Below, in pieces: positions 1 to 7,643 of a stretch of DNA of 10,350 nt. Position 1 is the stretch's first letter. Each line of letters opens with the position of its first letter. The position numbers and the translations under genes were made by a program. The stretch is from an uncultured Lactobacillus sp. (GTDB taxonomy: Bacteria; Bacillota; Bacilli; Lactobacillales; Lactobacillaceae), in NCBI GenBank assembly GCA_945281075.1, contig CALYQE010000066.1, forward strand, positions 1 through 10,350. The letters run 5' to 3'. The notes beneath the pieces were generated by a model. It searched no databases, was not told the origin of the DNA, and saw only the letters and a program-made list of their open reading frames with translations.

Positions 1-60
1 TTGTAAGTACTTAAAGTTGTTTTTGTATTTTATCATTTTAATAAAAATCAAGACAAAAAC

Positions 61-93
61 AGGTCATTCTTTAATGAGAGCTGACCTTTTTTT
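61..93 (-). terminator. Hairpin terminator at the end of the operon, possibly bidirectional
   Basis: A perfect 6-bp stem pairs AGGTCA (61-66) with TGACCT (82-87) around a 15-base loop. The loop has a possible inner CATT/AATG pairing. Read on the minus strand, the stem is followed by GTTTTT and more T-rich sequence, about 35 bases after the stop of the last operon gene. On the plus strand the stem is followed at once by a longer T run (88-93), with an A run on the other side. It could therefore also end a plus-strand transcript coming from beyond the left edge. The stem is short, so its strength is uncertain. Confidence 0.65.
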
Positions 94-124
94 ACCATTT
101 TTAACTGGAGATTTTACTAATATA

Positions 125-394
125 TTAAACTTTCTTGCCCTTTTCCATATCTTCAAAGACTAAACGATATTTGGCAGAAATTATCGAGCATTCAAATATC
201 GTAACAATAGCCGCTAAAATCCATGTTATCTTAAAGCCAATGCAAATTGCAATTGCGACAGCGATTACCAGCATTCCTTGTAAGGTAACTGCGCTGGCAG
301 CTGTCCTTTTTAAGAACTGCATGATTTTTACTGACTTCACGACAATTACTTGGCACAATATAAAATATGCCACCAAAATAATTAAATAAATCAA
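125..394 (-). CDS. Small hydrophobic membrane protein, function unknown
   Basis: This 89-residue protein is not one I recognise. It has three hydrophobic stretches at about residues 1-20, 36-54 and 57-75, joined by a basic loop (residues 20-30, with K20, K23, K29, R30). A short charged C-terminus rich in Lys and Glu follows. The start is a TTG whose last two bases are shared with the TGA stop of the PTS EIIC gene (TTGA, a 4-base overlap), an arrangement typical of translational coupling. The only upstream purine-rich candidate ribosome site is weak (AAAGAA or AAGG). The next ATG, at residue 25, would remove the first helix. Its place directly after EIIC suggests a membrane accessory of that permease, but this is inference. 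The opposite-strand ORF over the same bases is a shadow: it has no ribosome site and no context. Confidence 0.6.
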   Translation of the reverse strand: MIYLIILVAYFILCQVIVVKSVKIMQFLKRTAASAVTLQGMLVIAVAIAICIGFKITWILAAIVTIFECSIISAKYRLVFEDMEKGKKV

Positions 395-1695
395 TTTTGT
401 TCTTTTGCCTTTTCTGAGACTTCTTTTTCTAGTTGTTGTTTTTCAAATACTTTGAAGAATGGATAGTAAATTATCAGATACACAACAAAGTTAACTATTG
501 AAAGAATCGCAGCATTCCAGCTCCAATTCGTACTCATAATTGCTGCAATTGGTGCAGGGATTGTGAATGGTAGCCTGACCATCATCATCGGAACCAAGTG
601 TGTGACTGTAGCAAAGTAGGAAATTGTCCCGGTTACTAATGGAGCGAGAATAAATGGAATACCTAAAATAGGGTTCAAAACAATTGGTGCACCAAAGATA
701 ATTGGTTCATTGATATTAAATAGCCCTGGCAAAAACGATAATTTACCCAAATCTTTCAAGTATTGTGACTTAGAGAACATGAACAAAACAACCAAAGCTA
801 AGGTACCACCAGCACCACCAATCCAAACAAACCATTGTAAAAATTGTTCTGTAAAAATTGTTGGTAGCTTGGTTGCTGCAACGCCGGCATGGAACTGGTT
901 CATATTATTGGCAATCGACATTTCCCAAAATGGTCTGACAATCGGATCCATAATTGCAGCGCCGTGAATTCCTAAAGTCCAAAAACCACAAATTAGGAAG
1001 ATCGTTGTTAAGCCACCAGCCAAACTATTTCCAACTAGGAAACCTTTTAACGGCATTAATAGATTAGAAATAAAAGTTGCAATGTTAAAGTTAAAAATAT
1101 CTCTAACTACCCAAAATAAAATCAAAATAATTGCAGCTGGAAATAACGCAACAAATGAATTGGAAACCTCAGGCGGAACACCGTCTGGCATTTTTATTGT
1201 AATGTTCTTTTTTTCTAAAAAATGGTAAATTTCAACTGAAATCAGTGCAGTCGCAATTGCCGCGAAAAGTGAAGACGCACTTAGGTTGGCAATGTTCATG
1301 TAGCGGCCTGCTGTAATGACTCCCTTAACATCAGTATTTACCTTTACTGGCTGCACTGTGGCAACCAAAAATGCAAGAACTCCCAAGATACCGCTAGACA
1401 AGGTATCCATTTTATAGCTAGCTGCCAGGGCCGAAGCAATGCCAAACGTAGCATATAGGGATAAAATTCCAACGGTAAAGCGAAATGGGATGTCCAAAAT
1501 AGCCTGATATGGTGCTAAAAAATTGGCTACTGCTGGAATCGGCATGTTACTTAAAATTGTAAAAAAGGACCCCACAATTGTCAGTGGCAATGTGGCAATA
1601 ATACCCTTTCGAATGGCTGTCATGTGCCGTTGCTGGCCTAATTTATTAGCAGCTGGCAAAATTTTAGCCTCTAAAAAATTGACAAAGTTATTCAT
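391..1695 (-). CDS. PTS sugar transporter EIIC, lactose/cellobiose (CelB/ChbC-like) family
   Basis: This 434-residue protein is an integral membrane permease of the phosphotransferase system. It binds and translocates a sugar, most often a beta-linked disaccharide in this family, while the sugar is phosphorylated by EIIB. Its length is normal for the family. Diagnostic motifs are NEPIIFG at residues 329-335, with the conserved Glu at 330, and WTLGIHG at 239-245, with His 244. These match the substrate and phosphotransfer residues known from ChbC-type EIIC structures. About ten hydrophobic segments are visible, with a charged C-terminal tail. The ATG is preceded by GAGGT at good spacing. It lies 34 bases after the MupG-family gene and overlaps the small membrane gene downstream. 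No EIIA or EIIB gene is in the window, so these must come from elsewhere. The sugar cannot be read from sequence. The MupG neighbour suggests an amino-sugar disaccharide. Confidence 0.93.
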   Translation of the reverse strand: MNNFVNFLEAKILPAANKLGQQRHMTAIRKGIIATLPLTIVGSFFTILSNMPIPAVANFLAPYQAILDIPFRFTVGILSLYATFGIASALAASYKMDTLSSGILGVLAFLVATVQPVKVNTDVKGVITAGRYMNIANLSASSLFAAIATALISVEIYHFLEKKNITIKMPDGVPPEVSNSFVALFPAAIILILFWVVRDIFNFNIATFISNLLMPLKGFLVGNSLAGGLTTIFLICGFWTLGIHGAAIMDPIVRPFWEMSIANNMNQFHAGVAATKLPTIFTEQFLQWFVWIGGAGGTLALVVLFMFSKSQYLKDLGKLSFLPGLFNINEPIIFGAPIVLNPILGIPFILAPLVTGTISYFATVTHLVPMMMVRLPFTIPAPIAAIMSTNWSWNAAILSIVNFVVYLIIYYPFFKVFEKQQLEKEVSEKAKEQN

Positions 1696-1729
1696 TTTTT
1701 TACCTCGTGTTTATTTTTTATTTATTGTT

Positions 1730-2824
1730 TTAATCGTTTGCTTGGACAAACTTGAACTTTGACCACGGCTTGATGAAGGGAAGAAGCACCATGTCATTGG
1801 CAGCAATTCTTCCCACCAGATTTTTTCGCGAATCCCTATGAGGCATCAAAGCAACCTGTAGTTCATTTTTATATTTACCAAAATTATCGTTGCCAACCAA
1901 GATATCGCCGAATTGAAATTCTTTTTCGTTATCGTGGCACGGATTTGCTCTATTACTATATTTTTTACGGACCTCCGTAGATCTGATTACCTGCTCAGTG
2001 ATGTCGCCGCGTCGCACGTGTTGATTGTTAAGCACGATTTCACGCTCAATCTCATTACTTTCAGGTAAAAACTCAACCCTAAACTCAATCTGATAGCGAT
2101 CAATCTCGCTTAGCTTGTTTAATTCATCATCGCTAGCATATGCATTACCGATAATTACATCATCGATTAATCCTGTAGCAAACATCTTCTTAGCCTGAAC
2201 CTCAACCGGCAAATTACGATCCTCTTCTAAAGTTGGTAGACCGTCATTTACACTCCAAGGTCCGATTGATCCTGCCTGTGAGCTTATGAATGCAGCAGTT
2301 CGAAGATTATTTTCTTTAAACCGTCTACTACATTTCGTAAAGAAGGTAAAAGGTAAACCGGTTCCTTTTTGTGGATAAAAATTGTGACAACCATAAATAA
2401 ACGGCTTATTTGCCTGATAAGACATAATGTTATCCACATATGCCACATCATTGCTCATGTTGAGTTCAATCACCAAATTTTGCAGATTGTAACTGAGCAA
2501 GGCTTCCTTTTTGCCATCAAATCCATCATCAAGTCGAAGGCCATCTACACCGAGCTTCTTAAAAAATGACAAATTATCATACGAGATACCTAAGATATCA
2601 AAAATTGCGGGGGAAACATCTAAAATTACTTCATAATCAAGTCTTTTTGCAAGCTGAGTCAATGACTTATACTTTTGAACAATGCTGTCCTTATTACCAG
2701 AGATTTCCAAAAGACTCATGAAAATGCGAGAAAATCCTAACTCACTCGCCTTTTGTAAGTATTGCTGGTCCAAGTTGAAGTCACTGTGGTCTGGATAAAT
2801 CGATATTCCTAATCTTCTTTTCAT
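1730..2824 (-). CDS. MupG-family (DUF871) TIM-barrel protein, putative 6-phospho-glycosidase
   Basis: This 364-residue cytosolic protein has no signal peptide. The N-terminal barrel domain (about 1-235) opens with GISIYPDH (6-13). It also contains GLRLDDGF (95-102), with paired Asp 99 and 100, and HNFYPQKGTG (147-156). The C-terminal part (about 240-360) is the smaller DUF871 beta domain. The characterised relative, Staphylococcus aureus MupG, hydrolyses MurNAc-6-phosphate-GlcNAc after PTS uptake. Here the gene sits directly before a PTS EIIC, the same logic of import followed by intracellular cleavage. No MurNAc-6-phosphate etherase (MurQ) gene is present, so the substrate may be a different phosphorylated amino-sugar disaccharide. 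The ribosome site is moderate (AGGCGG), 11 bases after the dgaF stop. Family assignment is firm; the substrate is inferred. Confidence 0.88.
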   Translation of the reverse strand: MKRRLGISIYPDHSDFNLDQQYLQKASELGFSRIFMSLLEISGNKDSIVQKYKSLTQLAKRLDYEVILDVSPAIFDILGISYDNLSFFKKLGVDGLRLDDGFDGKKEALLSYNLQNLVIELNMSNDVAYVDNIMSYQANKPFIYGCHNFYPQKGTGLPFTFFTKCSRRFKENNLRTAAFISSQAGSIGPWSVNDGLPTLEEDRNLPVEVQAKKMFATGLIDDVIIGNAYASDDELNKLSEIDRYQIEFRVEFLPESNEIEREIVLNNQHVRRGDITEQVIRSTEVRKKYSNRANPCHDNEKEFQFGDILVGNDNFGKYKNELQVALMPHRDSRKNLVGRIAANDMVLLPFIKPWSKFKFVQAND

Positions 2825-2835
2825 TCTACCGCCTG

Positions 2836-3576
2836 CTAATCCAGCTTCTTCTTAACAATTTCGAATAACCTTGCGACATCCTCAGGTCTAGTAAGGCCTG
2901 TTGCTTTATCAATAATAGATGAGTAAACGTGAGGCAAAATCATACTGACGCCAGCTTTCAAAGCGATATCAAGAATTGCTTCAAAGTTGTCAAGATCTAT
3001 TCCACCTGTTGGTTCAAGACTAAAATTATTGTCAGCACATGCCTTAGCAATGTATGCATATTCCTCCTTATGTGACAAGCCGTTCATCGGGAAGAACTTG
3101 AAAGAACTACCTCCCATATCTTTTAATAAAGCAATTGCAGTTGTTACTGGTATTTCAGCAGTCATTTCTTTCGAGCTAAGAGGACCTGTGGCAATGTTGA
3201 CATAACCCGTTTTTCCAGTTGGCGAAACCAGACCATTAATGATCGTTTCATTTTGGCCAAGCTGAGCGCGAGAATAACCCACACCCGTGAACACTTGGTT
3301 GACGTGTTGTGGTTGAATGACCTTGGAAACCTCGCTAACCATCTTGCTCTGGTTGGGATCGCCTGCTCCAAGACCTACAGAAATAGCGTTGCTGACTGCC
3401 GCCTTGTATTTCTTTAAGTCCTCAATACAACTGTCATTGTCAGGGTAATTTTTGGTTAAAACACCACAAACTACATGACCATCTGCAGCTTTATAGATTT
3501 CTTTAGCATTGTCGACTGATCCTGCCAAAACGTTTAATGCTACTCTTCCTTGATAATAATTTGGTACTAATTCCAT
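2836..3576 (-). CDS. dgaF: 2-dehydro-3-deoxy-6-phosphogluconate (KDGP) aldolase, DgaF-like
   Basis: This 246-residue cytosolic TIM-barrel enzyme belongs to the family known as EF_0839/AHA_3917 (TIGR03581), which includes DgaF of Salmonella. It should split KDGP into pyruvate and glyceraldehyde-3-phosphate. SFKFFPM at residues 158-164 contains the likely Schiff-base lysine (K160). EPTGGID at 188-194 fits the phosphate-binding loop. The sequence is otherwise distinct from classical Eda aldolases. The ATG follows the TAA of dgaE with no spacer and in the same reading frame. The nearest ribosome site (GAAGGAG) lies inside the end of dgaE, about 12 bases upstream, which suggests coupled re-initiation. 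Placement right after the ammonia lyase gives consecutive pathway steps. Confidence 0.92.
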   Translation of the reverse strand: MELVPNYYQGRVALNVLAGSVDNAKEIYKAADGHVVCGVLTKNYPDNDSCIEDLKKYKAAVSNAISVGLGAGDPNQSKMVSEVSKVIQPQHVNQVFTGVGYSRAQLGQNETIINGLVSPTGKTGYVNIATGPLSSKEMTAEIPVTTAIALLKDMGGSSFKFFPMNGLSHKEEYAYIAKACADNNFSLEPTGGIDLDNFEAILDIALKAGVSMILPHVYSSIIDKATGLTRPEDVARLFEIVKKKLD

Positions 3577-4674
3577 TTACTTCATAATCTCCTTCAATCT
3601 GTTTACTATTTGCTTCATTTCTTCAGAATCGATTGCCCTGATATCAAACTCGATAATTCCTTCATTGGCACGATACTCACGCGTGTAAATAGCTGGATCA
3701 TTTTCCTTTAATTCCTTCACCACCTCTACTGCGTTCTTTGGGGCATCACAATCAATTGTCACATCTGCCCGATAAATTTCTCGGCCAGCTTGATCTTGTT
3801 GCTCCTTGACACTCAAGTATGGAATTGTCGTCAAGTCTTCAATAAAGGGTGCTAAACGTTTGCGCATATGGTTTCCGTCTTCTGGCCCCATATTGACGTA
3901 GTTTTCAATTGCCCCTAAAAGTCCTAAGAGATTTTCCTTACCAATTTTCATAGCGCGCCCAATACCGGCATTTTGCATCCTTATCCAGTCAATATACTTT
4001 GCCTTACCGAAAACTAGTCCTGAGGCTGGACCCTCAATTGCCTTTGCGCCGCTGAAAAGAATAATATCTACGCCTAAGTTCACGTATTTCTTTAAATCTT
4101 CTTCGGCTGCCGCGTCTAAAATTAGGGGCAAGTCATGCTTATGGGCAACATCAAGTGCTTCTTTAACAGATAACATACTCTTTTGGACCGCATGATGGCT
4201 TTTGACGTAAAAAATTGCGATTGTTTCCTCATCAATCATCATTTCAATATGCTCCGGTGAGCACATGTTTGCGTATCCTGCCTCAACCACATTTCCTCCA
4301 CCAAGATTAATCATTTCCTCTTCGGGGGTTCCATAATCGACGTTATGTCCCTTGGGAATGACAATGTTTCTGTTTTCAAAACGGGGTGAAAATGGGTGGT
4401 ATAGGTGATAACTACTGCCTTGTCCAATGAGAGCTGCAACAGTCATGGCAATCCCGGCTGATGCTGAATTAACAATAATTGCATCTTCAGCTCCAATTAG
4501 CTTGGCAATGTAGCTCCCACTTTTCTTAACTAAGTCAGCCATTTCAAAGAAATGCTCATCACCGAATCGCTGTGCGTTTATCCCTTCCTGCGAAGTCTTA
4601 GAAACGCCCAAGATAGTCATTTTCCCACTCGCATTGATAACATGCTTCAAGTTCAATTTTTGGTAAAAATCCAT
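3577..4674 (-). CDS. dgaE: DgaE-like pyridoxal-phosphate ammonia lyase (D-glucosaminate-6-phosphate dehydratase)
   Basis: This PLP enzyme of the SelA-related branch (TIGR01437) matches Salmonella DgaE, which turns D-glucosaminate-6-phosphate into KDGP and ammonia. The start used here gives 365 residues. The cofactor lysine is K211 in SGAKAIEGP, and the Asp of ILDAAAEED (D187) should contact the pyridine nitrogen. NSASAGIA near residue 70 fits the PLP phosphate-binding region. An upstream in-frame ATG at 4692 would add six residues and overlap the preceding gene by 17 bases, but it has no good ribosome site. The ATG at 4674 has GGAGGA at ideal spacing and lies one base after the upstream stop, so it is preferred. 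The gene abuts dgaF exactly. Substrate specificity is inferred from the family and the aldolase partner. Confidence 0.92.
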   Translation of the reverse strand: MDFYQKLNLKHVINASGKMTILGVSKTSQEGINAQRFGDEHFFEMADLVKKSGSYIAKLIGAEDAIIVNSASAGIAMTVAALIGQGSSYHLYHPFSPRFENRNIVIPKGHNVDYGTPEEEMINLGGGNVVEAGYANMCSPEHIEMMIDEETIAIFYVKSHHAVQKSMLSVKEALDVAHKHDLPLILDAAAEEDLKKYVNLGVDIILFSGAKAIEGPASGLVFGKAKYIDWIRMQNAGIGRAMKIGKENLLGLLGAIENYVNMGPEDGNHMRKRLAPFIEDLTTIPYLSVKEQQDQAGREIYRADVTIDCDAPKNAVEVVKELKENDPAIYTREYRANEGIIEFDIRAIDSEEMKQIVNRLKEIMK

Positions 4675-4675
4675 T

Positions 4676-5794
4676 TTATCCTCCAATTTCATAGGCTTTG
4701 CCCATTACTACACTCATTCTCGGACAAATCTTCTGATTAAAAGTCCTTTGATTATGGTTTGAATCAGTCAAAGTAATTTCCGTATTCTTGATTACATCGA
4801 AAATGGTCAAGTCAGCATCATAACCAGGGCAAAGCCAACCCTTATTCACTAAGCCAAAGCTATTAGCTGGTGCCTTGGTAACTTTATCTATCACATCTTT
4901 GAGTGAATAACCATACATCAAAAACTTGTCTAATGTAGTAGCCATATCATAAACAGGACCATTAAGACGATTGCGGTTATAAATATCTGTACTGATTGAC
5001 TGCGGAGTCAGCCCGGCAGCATTTGCAATATCAAATGTGTGAAAGTTAAAGCTGTCCGTGCCGTGACCGACATCGAAAGTAACGCCTCTGCGGTAGGCTT
5101 CCCAGGCAAACTGTTCAATGTTGCCTTCCTTATCAATAATGCCATTAGGCTTGCCGTTGTAACCATGAGTTAAAATGTCGTTTTCATCCATTAAATCCAG
5201 TACTGCCTTTAACTCAGGTGGGTTTGCACCAACATGAACCATAACTGGAAAACTGCCACCAAGCTCGTTTTGAAAGGCTTTGCCCCTTTTAAGCGGCTCA
5301 ACGCCGTTGTCAATTACAACCGAATGACTCTCCCTGACCTTGATACCGATAATAAAGTCGCTGTATTGCTCAATTACATTCATCAGTGGTTCTTTTTTAA
5401 CTGTATTAATGTCGCCAAGTTCGTTTTGAGCCAAAATACCGGTTTTGCCAACATTAATCATTGCATAAACGTTAGTTATTTTTTTTCTCGTAATCTTATA
5501 AAAATCGCCAATATTATCAGCCCCAGTTGAGCCCGCATCAATTACTGTCGTAACTCCTGATTTATAGCCATCCTCATCGGGATCGTCATAGTAAAGCGTC
5601 AGTTTCTCATAGCAGTGTACGTGGTCATCAATCCAACCGGCGGACACGTATTTTCCGTCAAGGTCAATTGTTTTTCGTGCCACGATACCAACTAATTGAT
5701 GACCAACCGCTACGATTTTTTTGCCCAAGACAGCCACTTCGATTGGGCTGTCATCTTTTATATTTCTACCATTTTTTAAATATAAATCTACCAT
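4676..5794 (-). CDS. Amidohydrolase/deacetylase family metallohydrolase (EF_0837/AHA_3915 type)
   Basis: This 372-residue cytosolic enzyme is of the dihydroorotase/N-acyl-amino-acid deacylase superfamily (TIGR03583). The binuclear metal site can be traced: HVH at 58-60, a candidate carboxylated lysine K152 in GIKVR, H187 in VHVG, H210 in THGY and the catalytic Asp D270 in STD. The N-terminal strands (1-50) and the C-terminal end form the usual small beta domain. Its reaction has not been established as far as I know. Directly before dgaE, removal of an N-acyl group from an amino-sugar acid would feed the lyase; this is inference. The start has a strong ribosome site (TTGAGGT) 12 bases after the DUF4310 stop. 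Lactonase or cyclic amide hydrolase activity are alternatives. Confidence 0.9.
   Translation of the reverse strand: MVDLYLKNGRNIKDDSPIEVAVLGKKIVAVGHQLVGIVARKTIDLDGKYVSAGWIDDHVHCYEKLTLYYDDPDEDGYKSGVTTVIDAGSTGADNIGDFYKITRKKITNVYAMINVGKTGILAQNELGDINTVKKEPLMNVIEQYSDFIIGIKVRESHSVVIDNGVEPLKRGKAFQNELGGSFPVMVHVGANPPELKAVLDLMDENDILTHGYNGKPNGIIDKEGNIEQFAWEAYRRGVTFDVGHGTDSFNFHTFDIANAAGLTPQSISTDIYNRNRLNGPVYDMATTLDKFLMYGYSLKDVIDKVTKAPANSFGLVNKGWLCPGYDADLTIFDVIKNTEITLTDSNHNQRTFNQKICPRMSVVMGKAYEIGG
4679..4684 (-). promoter_or_regulatory. Ribosome binding site deciding the dgaE start
   Basis: GGAGGA on the minus strand lies four bases before the ATG at 4674. The alternative ATG at 4692 lies upstream of this site and has no comparable site of its own. 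This is why the shorter DgaE is preferred. Confidence 0.75.
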
Positions 5795-5806
5795 CTTTTA
5801 CCTCAA

Positions 5807-6490
5807 CTAGACCTTAATTGGGAAGAACAAACCAGCAATCATGGCACCGATAATTGCACCACCGGTGATTGGCTTCTTCCAAGCATAAAACAGCACCGCA
5901 CCAATAATTGCACCAAGGCCGATTGGAATAGAGGCCTGTGCTGCAGAGATGATAATCAGAGGTCCTAAAAAACGACCAGTTTCATTTCCGGCACCCATCA
6001 TGATATCGGCGCCAAAAGTAGAACTTGACTGTTTCAGAGTAAAGTGTCTAATAGCATAAATAATAAAACCGATGATGACCCCAATAATTGCACCAGTTAG
6101 CAAAGCCAGCGGAAAGTTCTTTATCGGTTCTTTAATGTTCATGCTTAGCAAAATAGCTGGAATTCCGAGCCCAACACCCGTCAGAATTGAACCGCCTAGG
6201 TCAAGTATTCCGTCTAGTGACCCTTCAAGAATTCGGGCAAAAAGAAAGCTCGCACCAAATGCGGCACATGCGCCATAAGAACCGCCAGTCATGCCGGCCT
6301 TGAGCATTGCAACGAAGGCCACCTCATTGAAAGCGCCTGTCCCGTAATTAAAGTACATCGATGTCCCTGCGAAAACTCCTGCTGACATCAAGCCAACGAT
6401 AATGGGAAAGCTCCAATCTGCATACCAAAAACTTTTGGTATTTTTTAGCTCCAGTTCCTTTTCTTCGATAGATTTCTCACTGTTATCCAT
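5807..6490 (-). CDS. DUF4310 family membrane protein (EF_0833/AHA_3914 type)
   Basis: This 227-residue integral membrane protein belongs to an uncharacterised conserved family (TIGR03580). A charged cytosolic N-terminus (residues 1-20, rich in Glu and Lys) precedes about six hydrophobic segments: roughly 27-45, 56-85, 100-116, 128-148, 174-200 and 207-224. Glycine is abundant inside the helices, with GMTGGSYGACAAFGA at 66-80 and ITGGAIIGAMIAG at 208-220, as in many channels and transporters. It follows DUF4311 with an 18-base gap and a GTAGG ribosome site. The two membrane proteins are found together across distant bacteria and probably form one complex. Transport of the operon's substrate is the likeliest role, but no known transporter family is recognisable. 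Confidence 0.88.
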   Translation of the reverse strand: MDNSEKSIEEKELELKNTKSFWYADWSFPIIVGLMSAGVFAGTSMYFNYGTGAFNEVAFVAMLKAGMTGGSYGACAAFGASFLFARILEGSLDGILDLGGSILTGVGLGIPAILLSMNIKEPIKNFPLALLTGAIIGVIIGFIIYAIRHFTLKQSSSTFGADIMMGAGNETGRFLGPLIIISAAQASIPIGLGAIIGAVLFYAWKKPITGGAIIGAMIAGLFFPIKV

Positions 6491-6508
6491 GTCATTACCT
6501 ACTTTTCT

Positions 6509-7288
6509 TTAACCACCAATAGCCGCATGAATTTGCTGCAACCATGCTGGTACGCCTACATTCAGTTGCTTCAGCAAAATCAAATCACTGCCTCTAAAGA
6601 AAGCACTCAAAATAAACAATAAGATAGTCGCTATGAGGATAATCTTGGTAATCTTATTCCAACCACTTTCATCTACACCCTTGCCAACTAAAATTCCTAA
6701 AACAACGCCCGGCACTGCATTACCCATGATTAATTGGGCGAGCCCGCCAAAAACTGTACCAAATATCCCCGAGCGCTTGCCCCCATCAATGGCTGCAAGC
6801 CAAAAGATAACAGGCATAACCGAGTTAATAAGCAAAGTTGCTGCTGGCACCAGAACCTTAACTGCTGTAATTTGAAGAGACTGAGGTAAAGCTGAACTAG
6901 TTAAATTCAAAAATGCTACAACAACTGCACCAACAAGTGCTCCTGCTATTCCCATTTTCTTCGGATCTTGCATTTCCTTTTCGTCATGGTTTTTTAACAT
7001 CAAAAGCGTTGCTGCCCAATTTGGAATTACCCGATGTGTTACATCTTGAGTAAACGAGCCTGCCGCAACTGTCGAAGCCCAGGCATTAAAGAAGAAGCCC
7101 AAACCAAACGAAAAGTGCGATGCAGGGTCGCCTTCACTGGCATTCATCTCGCCTAATGTCCTGAAAGCACCAAGCGCCTGAACAGTCGGGGCGTTGAACA
7201 TTCTGGCAGCGCCTATGCCGACAGCTAGGCCAACCAGGGTGCCAATAATCAATGATTCAACTAAAATTATTAAAACTTGCACTTTCAT
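6509..7288 (-). CDS. DUF4311 family membrane protein (EF_0832/AHA_3913 type)
   Basis: This 259-residue integral membrane protein is of unknown biochemical role (TIGR03579). Hydrophobic segments lie at about 7-28, 60-77, 113-130, 143-165, 175-202 and 213-231. Between the second and third lies a polar loop, HDEKEMQDPKK (101-111). A conserved-looking polar stretch, LGEMNASEGDPASH (45-58), could line a binding site. The start codon overlaps the DUF4312 stop as ATGA. Its ribosome site (GGGAGT) is inside the end of that gene, so translation of the two is probably coupled. With DUF4310 it would make a membrane unit of about twelve segments. The pair recalls the single, longer membrane protein YhfT in the E. 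coli yhf cluster; that comparison is from memory and unverified. Confidence 0.88.
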   Translation of the reverse strand: MKVQVLIILVESLIIGTLVGLAVGIGAARMFNAPTVQALGAFRTLGEMNASEGDPASHFSFGLGFFFNAWASTVAAGSFTQDVTHRVIPNWAATLLMLKNHDEKEMQDPKKMGIAGALVGAVVVAFLNLTSSALPQSLQITAVKVLVPAATLLINSVMPVIFWLAAIDGGKRSGIFGTVFGGLAQLIMGNAVPGVVLGILVGKGVDESGWNKITKIILIATILLFILSAFFRGSDLILLKQLNVGVPAWLQQIHAAIGG

Positions 7289-7638
7289 ACTCCCTTCATT
7301 ACTCTGCGCAATTGATCATTATCCTTAAGGTCGATTTCTTGACAGCTCACATTTTCAATTGCAGCACACTCTAAATGAACTAGAGCATTTAGTTTTACTT
7401 CATAAGATGTACAAATTCTTGGAAAAAAGAAAAACAGAAAATGTTCTTTAGTGCTTATTTCTTTTAAATGCTCTACTTCAAAGGATTTAGGTTCAATTTT
7501 AAAAATTAAGTCAGATTCACTTGCAACAACTTTCTTTGCTATTTTGTTCAAAGCATTGGCAAATGCACCCTTTTTATCCTTAGCACTACCCGTTACCGAC
7601 ACTTGCTTATCTTTTTCATAAATTATGTTTTCCATCAT
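7285..7638 (-). CDS. DUF4312 family protein (EF_0831/AHA_3912 type)
   Basis: This soluble protein of 117 residues (116 if the second ATG is used) has no signal peptide or membrane helix. It belongs to an uncharacterised family (TIGR03578). The N-terminal part holds the family-like pattern SVTGSAKDKKGAFANALNKI (14-33). The rest alternates beta-like and charged stretches, including a hydrophobic FLFFFFP (67-73) that is probably a buried strand. Two ATGs lie in tandem. The AGGTGA ribosome site is only two bases from the first and better spaced for the second (7635), so the true start may be one codon later. The stop overlaps DUF4311. It occurs only in this gene block as far as I know, so a cytosolic subunit of the membrane system is plausible. 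Confidence 0.85.
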   Translation of the reverse strand: MMENIIYEKDKQVSVTGSAKDKKGAFANALNKIAKKVVASESDLIFKIEPKSFEVEHLKEISTKEHFLFFFFPRICTSYEVKLNALVHLECAAIENVSCQEIDLKDNDQLRRVMKGV

Positions 7639-7643
7639 TTCAC

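Noticed and set aside
135..389. Plus-strand open frame of 84 codons opposite the small membrane protein
   Set aside because: It has no ribosome site or promoter and runs against the operon. The minus-strand frame has regular membrane helices and couples to the EIIC stop.
1696..1729. Gap between the MupG-family gene and EIIC considered for an internal promoter or terminator
   Set aside because: It holds only AT-rich sequence and the EIIC ribosome site. There is no hairpin and no convincing -35/-10 pair.
2957..2971. cre-like sequence inside dgaF (TTCAAAGCGATATCA)
   Set aside because: It departs from the cre consensus at the key G and lies well inside a coding region in the middle of the operon, so it is probably chance.
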